This document shows positions 46,230-57,884 of a stretch of DNA of 64,000 nucleotides, piece after piece. The notes under the pieces were generated by a model. The model saw nothing but the letters and a program-made list of their open reading frames with translations. It made no database searches and had not been told where the DNA came from. The DNA comes from Dryococelus australis (taxonomy: Eukaryota; Arthropoda; Insecta; Phasmatodea; Phasmatidae), in assembly GCA_029891345.1 (NCBI GenBank), contig CM057000.1, positions 136,198,663 through 136,262,662 of the forward strand. The letters are read 5' to 3'. Within the stretch, counting starts at the first letter, position 1. Each line of letters starts with the position of its first letter. A program made the position numbers and the translations under genes.

Positions 46230-47956
46230 TTTATTACACACTACAATCATGTAGCACACACAAAAATTGTTGCCACACTGCGCCGAAGGTTTTCGTAAAA
46301 AAGAAAAAGGCATAAAGGTTATATGCTGTACAAAACTGAAAGACGTTCTTAATTTTAGGAGTGGACATTTCAGATTTCCGATTTTTCAGTTCTATCGTAC
46401 AGTGGAATTATTCACGAAATATGCAGCACAGAACTCCGTTTCTATCCGATCGTTGCCGTACCCGAACAATTATACGTCTGGGTCTTTGAAGGAATCTCAT
46501 CGCCAAGCCTGATAGTACAATAAAATAACAGCAGCGATACCCAAGTTAATGTATGACATACATAGAGCAGTGCAATTATATTCGACGAATTAATCATAAA
46601 ATCACTTCTCTTACCGTGAGAATTTCTATTGCGATTCAGCTGGAGAAATTCCGCCTTTCAGTAATTACACATCCACATTATGTTCATACTTTTTCATAAA
46701 CACCAAACACATTCACACATCCGTTGTCGGGTAAACTTGAAAGTATACAAACAAACTGCGTAAATTGAAATGTATTTTATTTTAAGTCACGTGGGTTTTC
46801 CAGTTATGTTAATGTTCATCTTCCAATGAAGAAGACGCAAGTTTTGTCTTCTGTCTTTTTTCCTTGCGATATCTAACTTTATTCCTTATAGGGAATTAGT
46901 TTGCATGTTATTCACGTATTTATTGAGAACAGCCAACGTTGGTTCGTGTTTTATTATTTATTCTACTATATTTGTGTCCAAGCTTTTTATCATATTATGT
47001 ACTGCTAACCAGTCGTATCAGTGTCGTTTAAGCAATCACATTATTTTCATTTCGGTATCTTATCTCGCTGCAATTTTAAGAGCGATATCGTCCAATGTGA
47101 CTATTATAAAGTGTACGATGACTGCTCGGTGTCCTTGACTTACTATCCAGAGCGAAAATGTATGCAGCCTATAATTTTATCGCTAAGCGAATCGCATAAG
47201 TGATGAAACAGAAACTGTTTTCAGTATCAAAACAGTGTTGATGAGAAAAAAAAAACGACGGCCAGCGTGGATTATCCCGGAATTTCCCATTGCGCTAATT
47301 TCCGTTCCGAGAAGAGCGCGCAACAACAGCAGCAAACGGTGACTATCAGAGACGTTGAACATAATGAGGTCTGCGCACAATTCACTGGTATTTTTACCAG
47401 TAAACTGTCCGTTAGCTGAAATATTATCATTTTACTGTATAAAACACAAATGTGTATTCCGATAACCTTTAAGTATTCGACACAGTTCATACAGATGTCG
47501 TATTACCAAAGATTCCCTTCCCAATAATAATTTAATTCTGGGACAGCAGGCGCAATACTGTTTTCATTAAGTTTCGTTTCGTACCAATTTACAAATACAT
47601 TGCGGGAAAACTGGTAAAATATAGCGACTGTTCCATTTTGTTATCGTCAACACAAAGGTTTTTTTTTTTTTTTTTTTTTTTACACTGTACTTCACACCTA
47701 TTCCAAATTGTCTACATAAAGTAAAAGAAAATGAAAATCTCCATAGATAACGGCTTTTTCCAACGACAATGTGGTACATGCACTGAAATACGTGTTTGTT
47801 AGTGCAGCAATATTCATCTTCTCGTTATGCACAGCGGTTAGTGGGAAAGTTGGCCAAAGAGGACTGAGGTTTAAACCCATGGGGGATAAATCCCTCTTAC
47901 GTGCTCCACAATGGAATCGAACCCATCGCCTCATCGAAACGGGCAGGATAATTGCT
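46230..47956. other. Intergenic DNA, no gene seen
   Basis: Several short open frames but none with domain or splice support. A poly-T tract lies at about 47660-47680. Confidence 0.45.
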
Positions 47957-48387
47957 GCAATCCATTCACGGTTACTTGACACTGTTCTGAAGCCCTGCTG
48001 AAGTTCTACTTCCAGGATATTCCTCCGCCCCGTGCAAGCCAAGTTCAACAAAGTCTAGAAAATTACTCCGAAGGACAACGCACTGAATTCGTGCGCACTC
48101 AGTTGTAATGATATTTTCCATGAGATCTATTTCTTACTAGGCGTTACCAACACACAAGTTTTCTCACTGTTTTTATTAATAATGATTATGAACGAAGTAT
48201 TATAATTTGTAAATAATATACAGATAAAACTTTAATTCAACGAAAAATAAGATACTTTCATGTTAGCAGAGCCTATAAAACACTTGTGATACAAGGCATA
48301 TTTAAGAAATAACTAAACGCGTCATACACATAGTGATTTTTCAAAGGTTTGATTCCAAAAGTGTGAAGAAACCTCGGATAGACTACA
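47957..48387 (+). repeat. F2 element, copy 9 (complete)
   Basis: The ends CAATCCATTCACGGTTACTTG and GTGTGAAGAAACCTCGGATAG are inverted partners. The interior is very like copy 5. Confidence 0.85.
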
Positions 48388-48539
48388 CACAACAAAACAC
48401 GTTCTGCTAAATGACTCTTGACAAATATATGAGAATAAGAGTCAATCATCCAGGAAAAAAAAAATTGAGTGATATGGACAGAAATATGTGTAGAGCAGGT
48501 GGGCTACAAAGTTTCACAAAACAACAATCACGATAAAAG

Positions 48540-48669
48540 TATCAAATAAAAAAAAATATTTATTATTCAAACAAAAGAGTTCACAAAAATATAAGGAACT
48601 TTGTTACACTAATGAATGAATTATTTGTCTACTTCGTATTGCTTTTCTTCAAGGCGATTCACACGGCAC
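48540..48669 (-). CDS. Probable terminal exon and 3' UTR of a host gene
   Basis: On the minus strand a long pyrimidine tract ending CTTTTCAG abuts an exon at 48669. From there 16 codons (one base of phase carried over) read CRVNRLEEKQYEVDK and stop with TAA at 48623-48621. A polyadenylation signal AATAAA lies at 48564-48559, about 57 bp past the stop. The combination of a strong acceptor, stop and poly(A) signal is what a last exon looks like. The coding part is too short to name. Upstream exons were not identified. Confidence 0.45.
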
Positions 48670-49540
48670 CTGAAAAGAAAAAAATAAATGAATGGTTACA
48701 GCTGTATATAAAAATATTACAAAAATAAGACTTTAAAAAAATTGCATTATTGCAACTTTAGATATGTGCAATGTTGTGAAGAGTAAAACGTGTTACTAAC
48801 CTAATGCCTATTCACAATGTTTATACTTGAGGAAAAACTTACTCCACTCGTTTATGGTATTGCATTTATTAACTCTTAAATCCATACGTATATATTTATT
48901 AAATTACGTGAATAATTCACGTACGAATTATACATTTTAAAGACATACGCAAGTGTGTAGTAGGGCCTATGAAGAAAACTGCGGGGCTAGCTTCATACTA
49001 AACACATGTTTATATTTTTAATGTATAATTCGCAAGTGAATTATTCATGTAATTGAACAAATATATACGAACGAAAATAACTGTGTATATGACTAAATCC
49101 AGTGGCATACTGTGGAATGTGAAACATTTGATTTTTAGTGTAACGGAAATACTTGTCAACGGTTGGTTCAGTACCTTGGCAAAACAACGAAAATCGGTAT
49201 TAAAAATGTATTAGTTTTCAGTGTCTGGTGCATTATCTTGTATAAGGTCGCTAACATCAGAGGGAGCACTAGGTATTTGCGTTATTCCCATGTTCAGCAA
49301 ATATGGTAAAGATTTGGTATCTGACAAATTGACATTCAGTAAGTTTCGTCACATACTAGAACTGCAGTAAGTACGTCGTAATTTTAATTAATATACTTAA
49401 TTGGGTAATTTTTTCCATTAATAAACTAAAGCTACCAATTCGAACAAGTCTTCAATGAGACGTTGACACAAAAGCACAAGCATGAGCCTCTGGCTGTTAC
49501 GACAGTTCACAGTCGCTCATCACCTCTGACCGGTAGGCAT
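48670..49540. other. Non-coding, probably intron of the same gene
   Basis: No gene. A diverged inverted pair is present (TAATTCACGTACGAATTATACATTTTAAA-type words, in part, at about 48912-48940 and near 49020-49050). If the terminal exon call is right, this is intronic. Confidence 0.4.
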
Positions 49541-49965
49541 GCCGATAATTACTTAATTAATCGATTTCTCGGATCGCTCTGTATCGAGGTATAGAACATA
49601 TGTGGGCATAGAAAACATGGCTAAAAATCAGTTAGCAACAAATCGATTTTCGATCTTTTAAGGGACAGATGTACGTACATAAAGTCAATTTTCTGTGTGC
49701 TAGAATGTGTCATTACATTGGACACAAATCTATACAGCCAGAAATACTATTGACAAAAAAAACTCGTAAAATTATCAACGATTAAAAAAAGGAAATCCCG
49801 TAACAATAAAATAATCCATCAATTTGACAATCAAGAAAATTCATAGTGTTAAATGACACGTAAAGATGCCGCTGAATCTAAAAAAAAACGATCCTATAAG
49901 AAATATACTGTTTACGAAAGAAAAAAAATTGGCAGCCATAATACCGATCTAAATATAGATTTTTG
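49541..49965 (+). repeat. Small repeat, inverted partner of 53779-54287
   Basis: Contains ATTAATCGATTTCTCGGATCG and ACACGTAAAGATGCCGCTGAAT, both present inverted in the right copy. Either these are two inverted copies of one ~500-bp element, the left one truncated, or terminal repeats of a ~4.7-kb element; no transposase was seen between them. Confidence 0.7.
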
Positions 49966-51119
49966 GGAACTGCACATGGAAACGATGAAACGTACCCCCT
50001 GGACTGCCCCGGGAGACTAGGGACTCACCTATACATGAAATGCGAGATTAATTAGCACACTTGCAAACAACAGAACAACACATTAAACAGGCATCACGAC
50101 GCTAACAGTCACTCCAGCCGGGAGGCTGGAGGGGAGCTTCACTCCCGCGCCGAACACACGTAACTTTACTCAAAATAGGTAACAAATTTAAAATAGCCTT
50201 GATACGGATCTGGTGCCCAAGAAAAGACAGCTACACGGAGCCCCGTCGCCTTGCCCTGTGATTACAATAGGTGTCGAGGTCCAGTTGTCGTTACAAACCA
50301 CCACGTGAGTTGTGGGCGTCTAGGCTTCCGGTCTCACGACACACAGGACTTCCGGCGGCGTATGAGGGTCCGGCGGCGGTAGTCTTCCAAGTTTCTTCTG
50401 CCCCAAACAACTTGCCCCGTCTTTCATGACCTCGCTGTCGACGCGTCCTGAAGCTGTTACTGGTTAACCGGAGTCGCAGAAGCAAGGGAGCGGATAAGGG
50501 CGACGTTGACCCGCGCACCTTTCGCCCCGGCGCATCTATGCGCGAGGTTCTGGAATGTCGTGCAGCGTTCCCCTCTGTACCGCTGGAACTACGGGAATTT
50601 CGGAAGCGACAACCCTGCAATTTCTGCTCTGTCGCAGCCAATGGCTACAGAGACTGACCGCTGTGAGGTAGCACAGCATTATTTTAGATACATATGTCCC
50701 CGAGGACATATGTATATATAGGCTATATTTAGGATATTATTATAGGTCAATTAGGCTAGCTTAATATGTCTTTTCATCCACAGGTCCTTGCCATATTTTA
50801 ATGTTATAGTAAAACCCAGTAAGAGCCAGTCCTGCCGACACTTACTGGCAGCTCACTTACTCTCCTATAGTTTTCAGGTTCATAGAAGAGATCGGGGGGA
50901 AGAGGCCCAATAGCGCCACTTCTCCCACGAGAGAGGCGCCCAAACACCTCTCTGGTTACTGCCGGCATCAAGCTCAAAATGAACAAAGATCCCGCCCCCT
51001 CTCTACTAGTGTTTCCAACTCTATTAACTAAGAGCATGTTTTCCAAACACTCTGCCTCCTGTAGTATTCTATTCTATTTAATTTAATGCATGCAATAATT
51101 TTTTAGATGTTTTTCTTCT
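49966..51119. other. GC-rich segment without recognised gene
   Basis: CpG-rich at about 50100-50640 with long open frames on both strands but no domain. Could be a host promoter/5' exon region. Confidence 0.35.
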
Positions 51120-51400
51120 CTGCCGCAAGGATTTTTACGTCTCTCTTGGCGGTTTTTCCCTTGCTCTTCATAGTTAAGACTAGCTCTAAGTACGCTTAGG
51201 GAGGTAATCATTGCCCCAAAGTGTAGGCCATGGCTGCCCAATCCCTCTTTGCCTCGATGCATGTCTCCTTGCATGATTTTCCTTCGTAGTAGGCGTAAGG
51301 GATTAGCCCCGAGACGCAATAAAATTCCGCCCTACCTTCGGCCCGTAACTTCACATAACACTTAGAATAAGGTAGTTTAGAAAAAAAAAGTACCCTGACA
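51120..51400 (+). repeat. Dispersed repeat, second copy of 1921-2171
   Basis: Shares TTAGGGAGGTA-type and GCCATGGCTGCCCAATCCCT-type words, CTCCTTGCATGATTT, and the terminal CACTTAGAATAAGGTAGTTTAG (in part) with 1921-2171, in the same orientation and order. Confidence 0.65.
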
Positions 51401-52676
51401 TTTCATTTGTTCAGAGTTCAGCACGTGTCGTCTATGCACTACTAGTTTTTAGTGTGTCCAATGAGTACAATTTGCGATAAGGCAGTGCGTAAAGGCAATT
51501 TTGAGCTACAGTATGTTGGAGATCACGGAAATAGTGTTTTTAATGTCGCGTGGATTTACAATAACCCGACAGTCCGACAAACCAGCCACGACACTGACGA
51601 AAATTTTTCGTCGGCCAATCAGAAACACGGTCACCCCGACAAAATCTCAGCCCCGATAGCCCCACAAAAGTAGATTCTATTTCTACTTTCGTTGTGCGTC
51701 CGACCGGTCGGACTCTTGACAGCAGAAAAAAAAACATAACCTTACAAAACAAAATTTCGTGCGTATTTCACTACTGGGATAAATTTCTTACAATTTTATT
51801 TTTATTTATGTGTACCTATATCCTGGTTATCTTGTAAGAGGAAGCTCTTGAACTATCGAAAATAAATATCTGTAGAAAAATAACTGCTCGAAAGTCCAAA
51901 AATACTTCGTTTACGAAATTATCAAAACAAAGTAGTCTACAATGATTTTGTGATTTATTTGCATTCCATAGCAAGTTACTGGCCATTATAGAATTTTCCG
52001 AAAGCCACGCAACACTTTTCCGATGGAAACTGTCGGGGTATTGTAAACACTGAACTAATTTTGGTGGTGGAAATGGTCGGACTGAAATGCCGTGTCGGAC
52101 TGTCGGGACGAGCTCGTCGTGGCACTGTAGGTCCAGCATAAGTAGTCTTCGTGCCTCACCTCAAGTATAATTTATTTTCGTAGATCAGTACACACGACGC
52201 ATGTGGAGTAGTTTAGTAAACAAAAGAAGAATTTCAAATATTCTACAGCGCGGTTCAAGCTACAAATACATAGTTCTCTTAAGGGGCCTGTCTAGCTGTC
52301 ATATGGATCTTATTGCAAGCAGTTGTGTCTGTTCCTATTTTAGAAAACAATAGACTATTTCAATGTAAACAATTTTCAAGGCGGAAATGAAAGTTGGTAT
52401 CTGATTGCCAGTTTACGAATTTGGTTATCGAAACATAAACGCGGTTATTGAAAAGTGTCTCAAGTCAGTAAAAAATTGCTCTTGGTAGCTCTCTGTTAAC
52501 CATATTTATTTTTGTGTGGAACGATGTTTCAAGTTACAGCGACAGTTTAGTATCTTTCCTGAACAGATTGCTGTATTAAAACACTATATAGTTGATACTC
52601 GAAATTCCGAGGAAACAGAACACATGTGAAGCTAGTTTATGGTGTTTTTCATCGCCGTCGAAATGCTTCCTTAATT
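51401..52676. other. Non-coding, with degenerate CCGACAGTC motifs
   Basis: The 14-bp word CCCGACAGTCCGAC at about 51566 recurs inverted near 52099 (GTCGGACTGTCGGG), and related motifs cluster at 51560-51620 and 52030-52110. This may be an eroded fold-back element. No gene. Confidence 0.4.
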
Positions 52677-53413
52677 AAGGCCATATTACACGATACCAGA
52701 TCCCGTAAAAGCTTATGCAAGGTCCACCACGGCGGCCGTCATGCCGGCTATCGTGGGACCCGTCATGGCATTTGCAGCCTTCTACGGACAGATTTCATAA
52801 CAGGTTTGGTAATAGGACACGTCCTATTTTGCATGGCAGGTTCCACACAGGCGTTCGTGCCTGGCCAATCACGTCGCAGTTTCAGAGCGCAGCGCGCTCC
52901 CCGTGTCTACTACTTGAAACTGAGTTGATGAAGAAACCAAAAAGGACGCTTTCATCTTGATCAAACATTCGTGAGGTAGAAACTATTTGACATAGATTTA
53001 AAATTCGACAAAGACGAATAATATTGACGATGACAACTTCTAATTACTGTTTAGAAGCGTCTTAAATATTGAAAACACTCCCTACACTATAAAAAAACAT
53101 TATTTTAAAACGACACATAAATAAACTGTATTTAATGACAAGAATATATTGTGAGAACTGGTAGTTATTTTAAACGCCAATGCAAGTTATTGACTTGAAG
53201 CAGATCTACGAATGGGATTTTTATTTTCTACAAACCACATACTGAGCACCCGCCGAGGGTGCCGAATGCTAGTACACGAAATTCTGTCGTGTAATATGAA
53301 TATTCCATGGCGGCTCATATGGCAGCTGGTATACCAGCTCGTGCACCAGGCCTTGTAGAAGCTTGTACAAGAACCAAGTACGGCTGCTGGTATCGTGTAA
53401 TATCGGCTTTATA
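52677..53413. repeat. Fold-back element with ATATTACACGATACCAG ends
   Basis: GGCCATATTACACGATACCAG at 52679 is matched inverted by CTGGTATCGTGTAATATCGGC at about 53387. The ~730-bp interior has no transposase. Confidence 0.65.
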
Positions 53414-53778
53414 ACCAGACGTGTCCTTGAGGCGTTAAAATTTGTTTACTAGAGAGGCCCCTTATGGCCTATAGTAAAGTTTTAATGAAAAAGTAATTTT
53501 AGCGCAGCTTTGAGAGAGGGAATGTAGGGGAGGCAGTGGAGGGGAGGGCTCTCGTGAACGCTCGCCGTTGGAGGAAGGGAAACCACGTCACACTGCTGGC
53601 ACTGTACAAACCAAACGGATAACATTGCTCTCTGGTACCGCGCTGTTAAATACCACATATGTGTCTAACTTTTTTTTAAAGGTGATATGCTCGCGTGGAG
53701 CAGCTCCCGCCCAACCTTTTCCGGCCGCTGTCGCTACTGAACTGAACGATCGCACCTCTTCGTACAGATGCAATAGAC

Positions 53779-54287
53779 TGGCGATGCCGATTAAAAATCG
53801 ATTTTAAAAAATAGATGAAATCGATTCCTACAAAATTTACATTTATATCGATATTAAGGCTACCGATTTATTTTTTATTTTTTTTATTTTTTTTCGGAAT
53901 GAGTATATTTCATATAGGATCGTTTCCGATTCAGCGGCACCTTTACGTGTCATTTTAACATTATGAATTTTCTTGACTGTCACATTTATAGATTATTTTA
54001 TTTCTATGGAATTTCAGTTTTTGATCGTTGATAATTTTGCGAGTTTTTGATAATAGTCTTTCTGGCTGTGCAAATTTGTGTCGAAGGCCATGACATATCC
54101 TAGCAGACAGAAAATTGATGTTATGTCCGTACATTTGTCCCTAAAAATATCGAAAATCAATTTGTTGTGAATCGATTGTTTTACGTACGATTTTCTATGC
54201 TCACGGATGTTATGTGCCTAGATCTACAGCGATCCGAGAAATCGATTAATTAGGTAGTTATCGGTGACTAATGGACTCTCCCGATCC
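53779..54287 (-). repeat. Small inverted-repeat element, complete copy
   Basis: Its own ends resemble each other inverted (GCCGATTAAAAATCGATTTT at the left; AATCGATTAATTAGGTAGTTATCGG, in part, at the right). Matches 49541-49965 inverted. Confidence 0.65.
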
Positions 54288-54340
54288 GCCCAACGAGTTT
54301 TGGACATCTCCGCAATATTTTCGTATTAGGATCTCACTAC

Positions 54341-54648
54341 ATAGTCCATTTACGGATAACACCGACTCATCTGAAGACCTGCTAAAGTTCTACTTCCAAG
54401 ATATTCCTCCGCCTCAAGCAAACAAAGCTTAGTCGAGTTCTATAAAACTATACCAAAGGGAAAATGCACCACATTCGTGCTCACTCGGTGTAATATTGTT
54501 TTGCATAAGAACTATTGTTTACTAGGCATTACCAACACACCATTTTTCTTCCTGTTTATATTCATATTAATTGTGATAAGAGCATTATGAAATGTAAATA
54601 AAAGTTCAATTTAACGAAAAATAAGGTATTTTTATGTTAACAGAAGTG
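54341..54648 (+). repeat. F2 element, copy 10 (left part)
   Basis: Starts TAGTCCATTTACGGATAACAC and runs through GATATTCCTCCGCCTCAAGC and GAAAAATAAGGTATTTTTATG, then is cut at 54648 by an F1 remnant. Confidence 0.7.
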
Positions 54649-54712
54649 CAAAGGCTTCTCACGGTAATGTGAGCTCTTTTGAAATCAACATCTGAAGAAA
54701 AAAAAACACTAC
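54649..54712 (+). repeat. F1 long element, truncated copy
   Basis: AGGCTTCTCACGGTAATGTGA and TTTTGAAATCAACATCTGAAG are the left end of the long F1 form. It stops after ~60 bp, close to the left edge of element 2, which probably inserted into or truncated it. Confidence 0.6.
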
Positions 54713-54751
54713 CCATAACAACAAATAAGCTACAGACACACTAGCTTGCAG

Positions 54752-54771
54752 TTAATTTGGCACCAAATTAA
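54752..54771. other. 20-bp palindrome near the left end of element 2
   Basis: TTAATTTGGCACCAAATTAA is a near-perfect inverted repeat with a 2-bp centre, ~40 bp inside the presumed left edge. Possibly part of the terminal region or a protein-binding site; unproven. Confidence 0.5.
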
Positions 54772-54884
54772 TAACAAATACTTATCAAGCTTGACGTTAT
54801 ATAGCCAGTGCAAAATGTGTATTTATGGTTATTAAAGTCGGTGTTTGTTATAGACACACAAAAGAACAAATTTGCATATAAGTA

Positions 54885-54935
54885 GTATAAATACGCCGAT
54901 TCGAGCACAGCCCCCAGTTATCAGAAAAACAACGG
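54885..54935 (+). promoter_or_regulatory. Candidate TATA-type promoter of element 2
   Basis: GTATAAATAC at 54885-54894 is a good TATA box, and an arthropod-like initiator region (CAGTTATCAG) follows ~30 bp downstream at 54915-54924. It points rightwards towards the small ORF at 55289. Confidence 0.5.
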
Positions 54936-55009
54936 TAAATTAAATCCTCGAGCCATCAGAAAACCATCAGAAAAAATTACTCTTAATTTTCTGATCCAAA
55001 ACATCAAAT

Positions 55010-55256
55010 GCCAATTCGAGCACAACCACAAAAAAAGTGGCTCAAAAAGTTGCGTTTGGGAGCAACCGCAAAAAAGTGGCTCGAAAAGTTTCATTTGGGA
55101 GCCTGCAAAAAAGTGACAAAAAGTTGTGTTTGGTTAGATCGTAGACATTAGAAAAAAAGTTCTCTCAAACTTTGTGTTTGAGTGCATCTGCAAAAATATG
55201 TGTAAAAACATGCGTTTCGGTGTAGTTGCAAAAAAGAGTGGCTCAAAAAATTTGAT
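55010..55256 (+). repeat. Subterminal imperfect ~40-bp tandem repeats
   Basis: Five or six degenerate units built on GAGCAACCGCAAAAAAGTGG followed by CTCAAAAAGTTGCGTTTGG. Each carries a CAAAAAAGTG core. Position between the promoter and the first ORF suggests a subterminal repeat array or 5' leader; function unknown. Confidence 0.7.
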
Positions 55257-55288
55257 TATGTAAAAATAAAATATTGTATATAATAAAT

Positions 55289-55585
55289 ATGAATCAGTTG
55301 CTAAATATATTAAACGGAACCAACCAATTTAAGAAGATTTCCAAACTTACAATTGGACAGTCCTATCCCATAAACCATTCTGAAATAAATTATACACTGT
55401 ATGGATACAAAGTGGTAATTACTTCTGGAAAGTTTAAAGTAGCCTTACCAGACAGATATGTTCAGATTTTCAGTGAAAAAGTTTTAAATTATGTTAATTG
55501 TGGAGGTATAAGTTTTACATATGATGGAATGGCGGATTATGGTGTTAAACAATGGCATTCTATTCGTTTTTTAAAGAGTAAATGA
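55289..55585 (+). CDS. Small conserved Polinton ORF (beta-rich, function unknown)
   Basis: The best start is the second Met, MNQLLNILNGTNQF, giving ~98 residues; the frame is also open from 55274. The pattern ISKLTIGQSYPI, YTLYGYKVVIT, FKVALPDRYVQIF and GGISFTYDGM matches a small protein that I recall beside polymerase or integrase genes in arthropod Polintons, where (F/V)xLPxRY is the most conserved part. The strand-rich layout would suit an OB-like nucleic-acid-binding fold, but that is inference. The frame is intact and preceded by a TATA promoter. Confidence 0.5.
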   Translation: MNQLLNILNGTNQFKKISKLTIGQSYPINHSEINYTLYGYKVVITSGKFKVALPDRYVQIFSEKVLNYVNCGGISFTYDGMADYGVKQWHSIRFLKSK

Positions 55586-55880
55586 TTGTGGTCGTATAAT
55601 TAGACATCAGTTGATTTTTATTTCTACTCATATTCTACAAAGTTTTAATGGTTATCCAATCATCAAAACACAATTATCGCTCTGACTTCGGCAATGTTCT
55701 ACAACTTAGTCTAATTAAAAATTTAGATACACATCTCCAAATTCATCATATTAAAGTAGCCAAAACATTGAATTCTTATTGTAAATCTTTTATTACACTT
55801 TCTATAGAAATATTGTTCATCTTTATCGCATGAAACTTTAATAGTTTAAAACTATTAACGTCATTATATATAGAATATGA
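55586..55880. other. Spacer in element 2
   Basis: AT-rich between the small ORF and the convergent penton gene; the open frame at 55648-55833 has no domain. Confidence 0.4.
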
Positions 55881-56632
55881 CTACTTCCAACCCAAAGAAA
55901 TATCTACGGTCTCATCTCTAATACCACTGTTCTTTCGGAAAAAATCAAAGTTAATTAACTTACCTTTTTCATTCTTAGTTTCAAATATTATTTCGTTAAC
56001 TTGATTTGTTTGCACAGGTAAAAAATAATGGATAAGATGGTTCGTAATAGATTGTGTCGCCAAATCCAAATGTTGTTCTTGGTTTAAAAGTGGTAATTAT
56101 GTTAGTTTCTCTTAGATTATAGTCATCATGTTTTAATATCATACCATTTACTATATTACAGATTATATTTTGTTTCAAATGGAGCAAATTTTGGAATTGT
56201 ATCGCCATAATGGTCCACATTTTCATTCAGAGTTTTATTTTCTATGAAACACAAAAGTTTTCCTATTGAACCCCATTTGCCAAACTGTAATTTAAGCATA
56301 CATTTTACTTTTACTCTGTTTGTTATTTTATCCAGCTCGAAAGACATATAATTTTCTTTCCCACCCATTGAATCTACACTAAATGAAAAAATTGCTTTTA
56401 TAGTTTTTTCAAGATCTTTTAAGCTATATTGACCAACTGGAATATCAATTGCTGATTCCATATCATTCTGACCCAAAAAAATATAACTTATTTCTCCCAG
56501 AGATAATGTTATGCATTAGATAAGTAGTATAGAAGTGAACTAAAGCCAATGAGTGCCCCTCTATCTCTAAAGGGTAATGTAGTCTCTTCTTCAACACTGA
56601 TTTGTTGTCTGTTAGTCTGAATACTTGACTCA
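55881..56632 (-). pseudogene. Penton-like minor capsid protein, frameshifted
   Basis: From the right: MSQVFRLTDNKSVLKKRLHY with EGHSLALVHFYTTYL (an N-terminal region typical of this family), then ESAIDIPVGQYSLKDLEKTI, FGKWGSIGKLLCF, CNIVNGMILKHDDYN, and the C-terminal FLPVQTNQVNEIIFET then NEKGKLINFD. The order IPxGxYxxxxL, LGF-like, CNIxxG, PVxxxxIxxIxIxIxDxxGxLINF is diagnostic of the Polinton penton/minor capsid (single jelly-roll) protein. At least three frame changes separate the pieces. It converges on the spacer and is divergent from the ATPase, sharing a short promoter region (56633-56679). Confidence 0.7.
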
Positions 56633-56679
56633 TTTCCTATATAATTTTAAAAAATCTATTAATAAATGAGCAAGAAAAC

Positions 56680-57348
56680 ATGAAACATGTAGACTGGGAT
56701 ATTAAAATAAGAATACCAAACAAGACTGTATCGACAAAACGTCATGGAGAATCATTACCTAATAATATTATATGTTTGATAGTGAGTCCTAGTAACTGTG
56801 GAAAAACTACACTTATGATAGATAATTTTATATATGCTCAGGGGATGGTTGGACTTTGGTACTATCTATGTATGTTCAAAAAGTCTGGACCAACCAAAAT
56901 ATTTCAATTTAAAGAAAGATATAGATGTAGAATCAAAATTAGTTAATGAACCAATAGCATACTTCTTTCCATCAAGTGAAGAAATGGTTGACGTAAATGA
57001 ATGTCATAAAGAGTCTGTAGATTTTTCGATGATATCATACTTGATAATCAAAATATGGTAACGGATTACTTTATTCGTGGTAGACACAAATATATTGATT
57101 GTTTCTATTTAGCCCAGACATACTCAAAAGTACCTAAGCAGCTTATAAGAGACAATGCTAATATTCTTTGCATATTCAGACAAGATGATACAAATATTAA
57201 AAACATCCATAGTGATTTTGTTGGTGGTGATATGTCGTTTGAGAAATTTAGGGAGACTTGTTCAAAATGTTAGAATAATGAATATGGTTTTGTTACAATA
57301 GATATGACTCGTAAGTTAAATAATGGTAAGTACCATAATAAAATTTAA
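56680..57348 (+). pseudogene. FtsK/HerA-type genome-packaging ATPase, frameshifted
   Basis: Walker A is clear (SPSNCGKTTLMIDNF, about residues 38-50). A middle segment lies in a second frame (FNLKKDIDVESKL, YFFPSSEEM). The Walker B region (FDDIILDNQNMV) and the rest return to the first frame: FIRGRHKYIDCFYLAQTYSK, PKQLIRDNANI, IFRQDDTNIKNIHSDF, FEKFRETC. These are the signatures of the A32/FtsK-like packaging ATPases of Polintons, which translocate DNA into capsids. Two frame changes and a stop after SKC inactivate it; residual homology (YGFVTIDMTRKLNNGKYHNK) continues to 57348. Length (~220 aa) suits the family. Confidence 0.85.
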
Positions 57349-57386
57349 GACTTTTTAAATTTTTAGATTATAAGTAAGTTTTTTGT

Positions 57387-57412
57387 TTTTAATGGAAGTG
57401 TTTCCATTAAAA
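57387..57412. terminator. Hairpin after the ATPase gene
   Basis: TTTTAATGGAA and TTCCATTAAAA form an 11-bp perfect stem with a 4-base loop, ~40 bp past the end of the ATPase reading frame and facing convergent minus-strand genes. It may mark transcript ends in this compact element; mechanism unproven. Confidence 0.4.
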
Positions 57413-57884
57413 CCTTACATAATCTGATCTTTTTAAAAATATTGGTATACCATAACTTTTTCAATAAACACAATTGTACCTTCGGGTACATTGTGGGGCT
57501 TTTGTTATTTTAAAATATATCCTATCATCAGGGAATACTTCAAAAGTTTTATACCTGTCAATTTTTTCTGTTGATGGTATAAGTTGATAACACGTTTATA
57601 TTTTTCTGGTTTTATTATTATTTCAACTATAATTCCATCTCTCATTTAAAAAAATTCTATTTGATTATCAAAGTAAAATACTTTTTATTTTGAACTGTAT
57701 TTTCCAACTAAATAAATAATGATAATTCTGTTTTTCTGATAGTACTCTACATTGATTGCATCCATCGGTGCAATGGGATCTCAAACATTTCTTAGTCTTT
57801 TTTGTTCCAAATCTATATTATTATCTACTTCCAAGTAAATAAGATAGGCTTTACCCAGTGATCATTTATTTCTTGTCAGTGTGA
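57413..57884. other. Spacer with decayed minus-strand coding remnant
   Basis: Minus-strand frames give fragments such as MRDGIIVEIIIKPEKYKRVI and IGKAYLIYLEV-type runs separated by stops. They resemble a degraded small virion or accessory ORF but I cannot assign it. A second small hairpin (GTACC/GGTAC) lies at about 57477-57490. Confidence 0.35.

Noticed and set aside
50291-50721. GC-rich open frames of 116 and 71 codons
   Set aside because: Frames are open on both strands as expected from composition; no domain or splice evidence.
49541-54287. A single 4.7-kb DNA transposon bounded by the inverted repeats
   Set aside because: No transposase between the arms, and the right copy seems to have inverted ends of its own, so two inverted copies of a small repeat are more likely.
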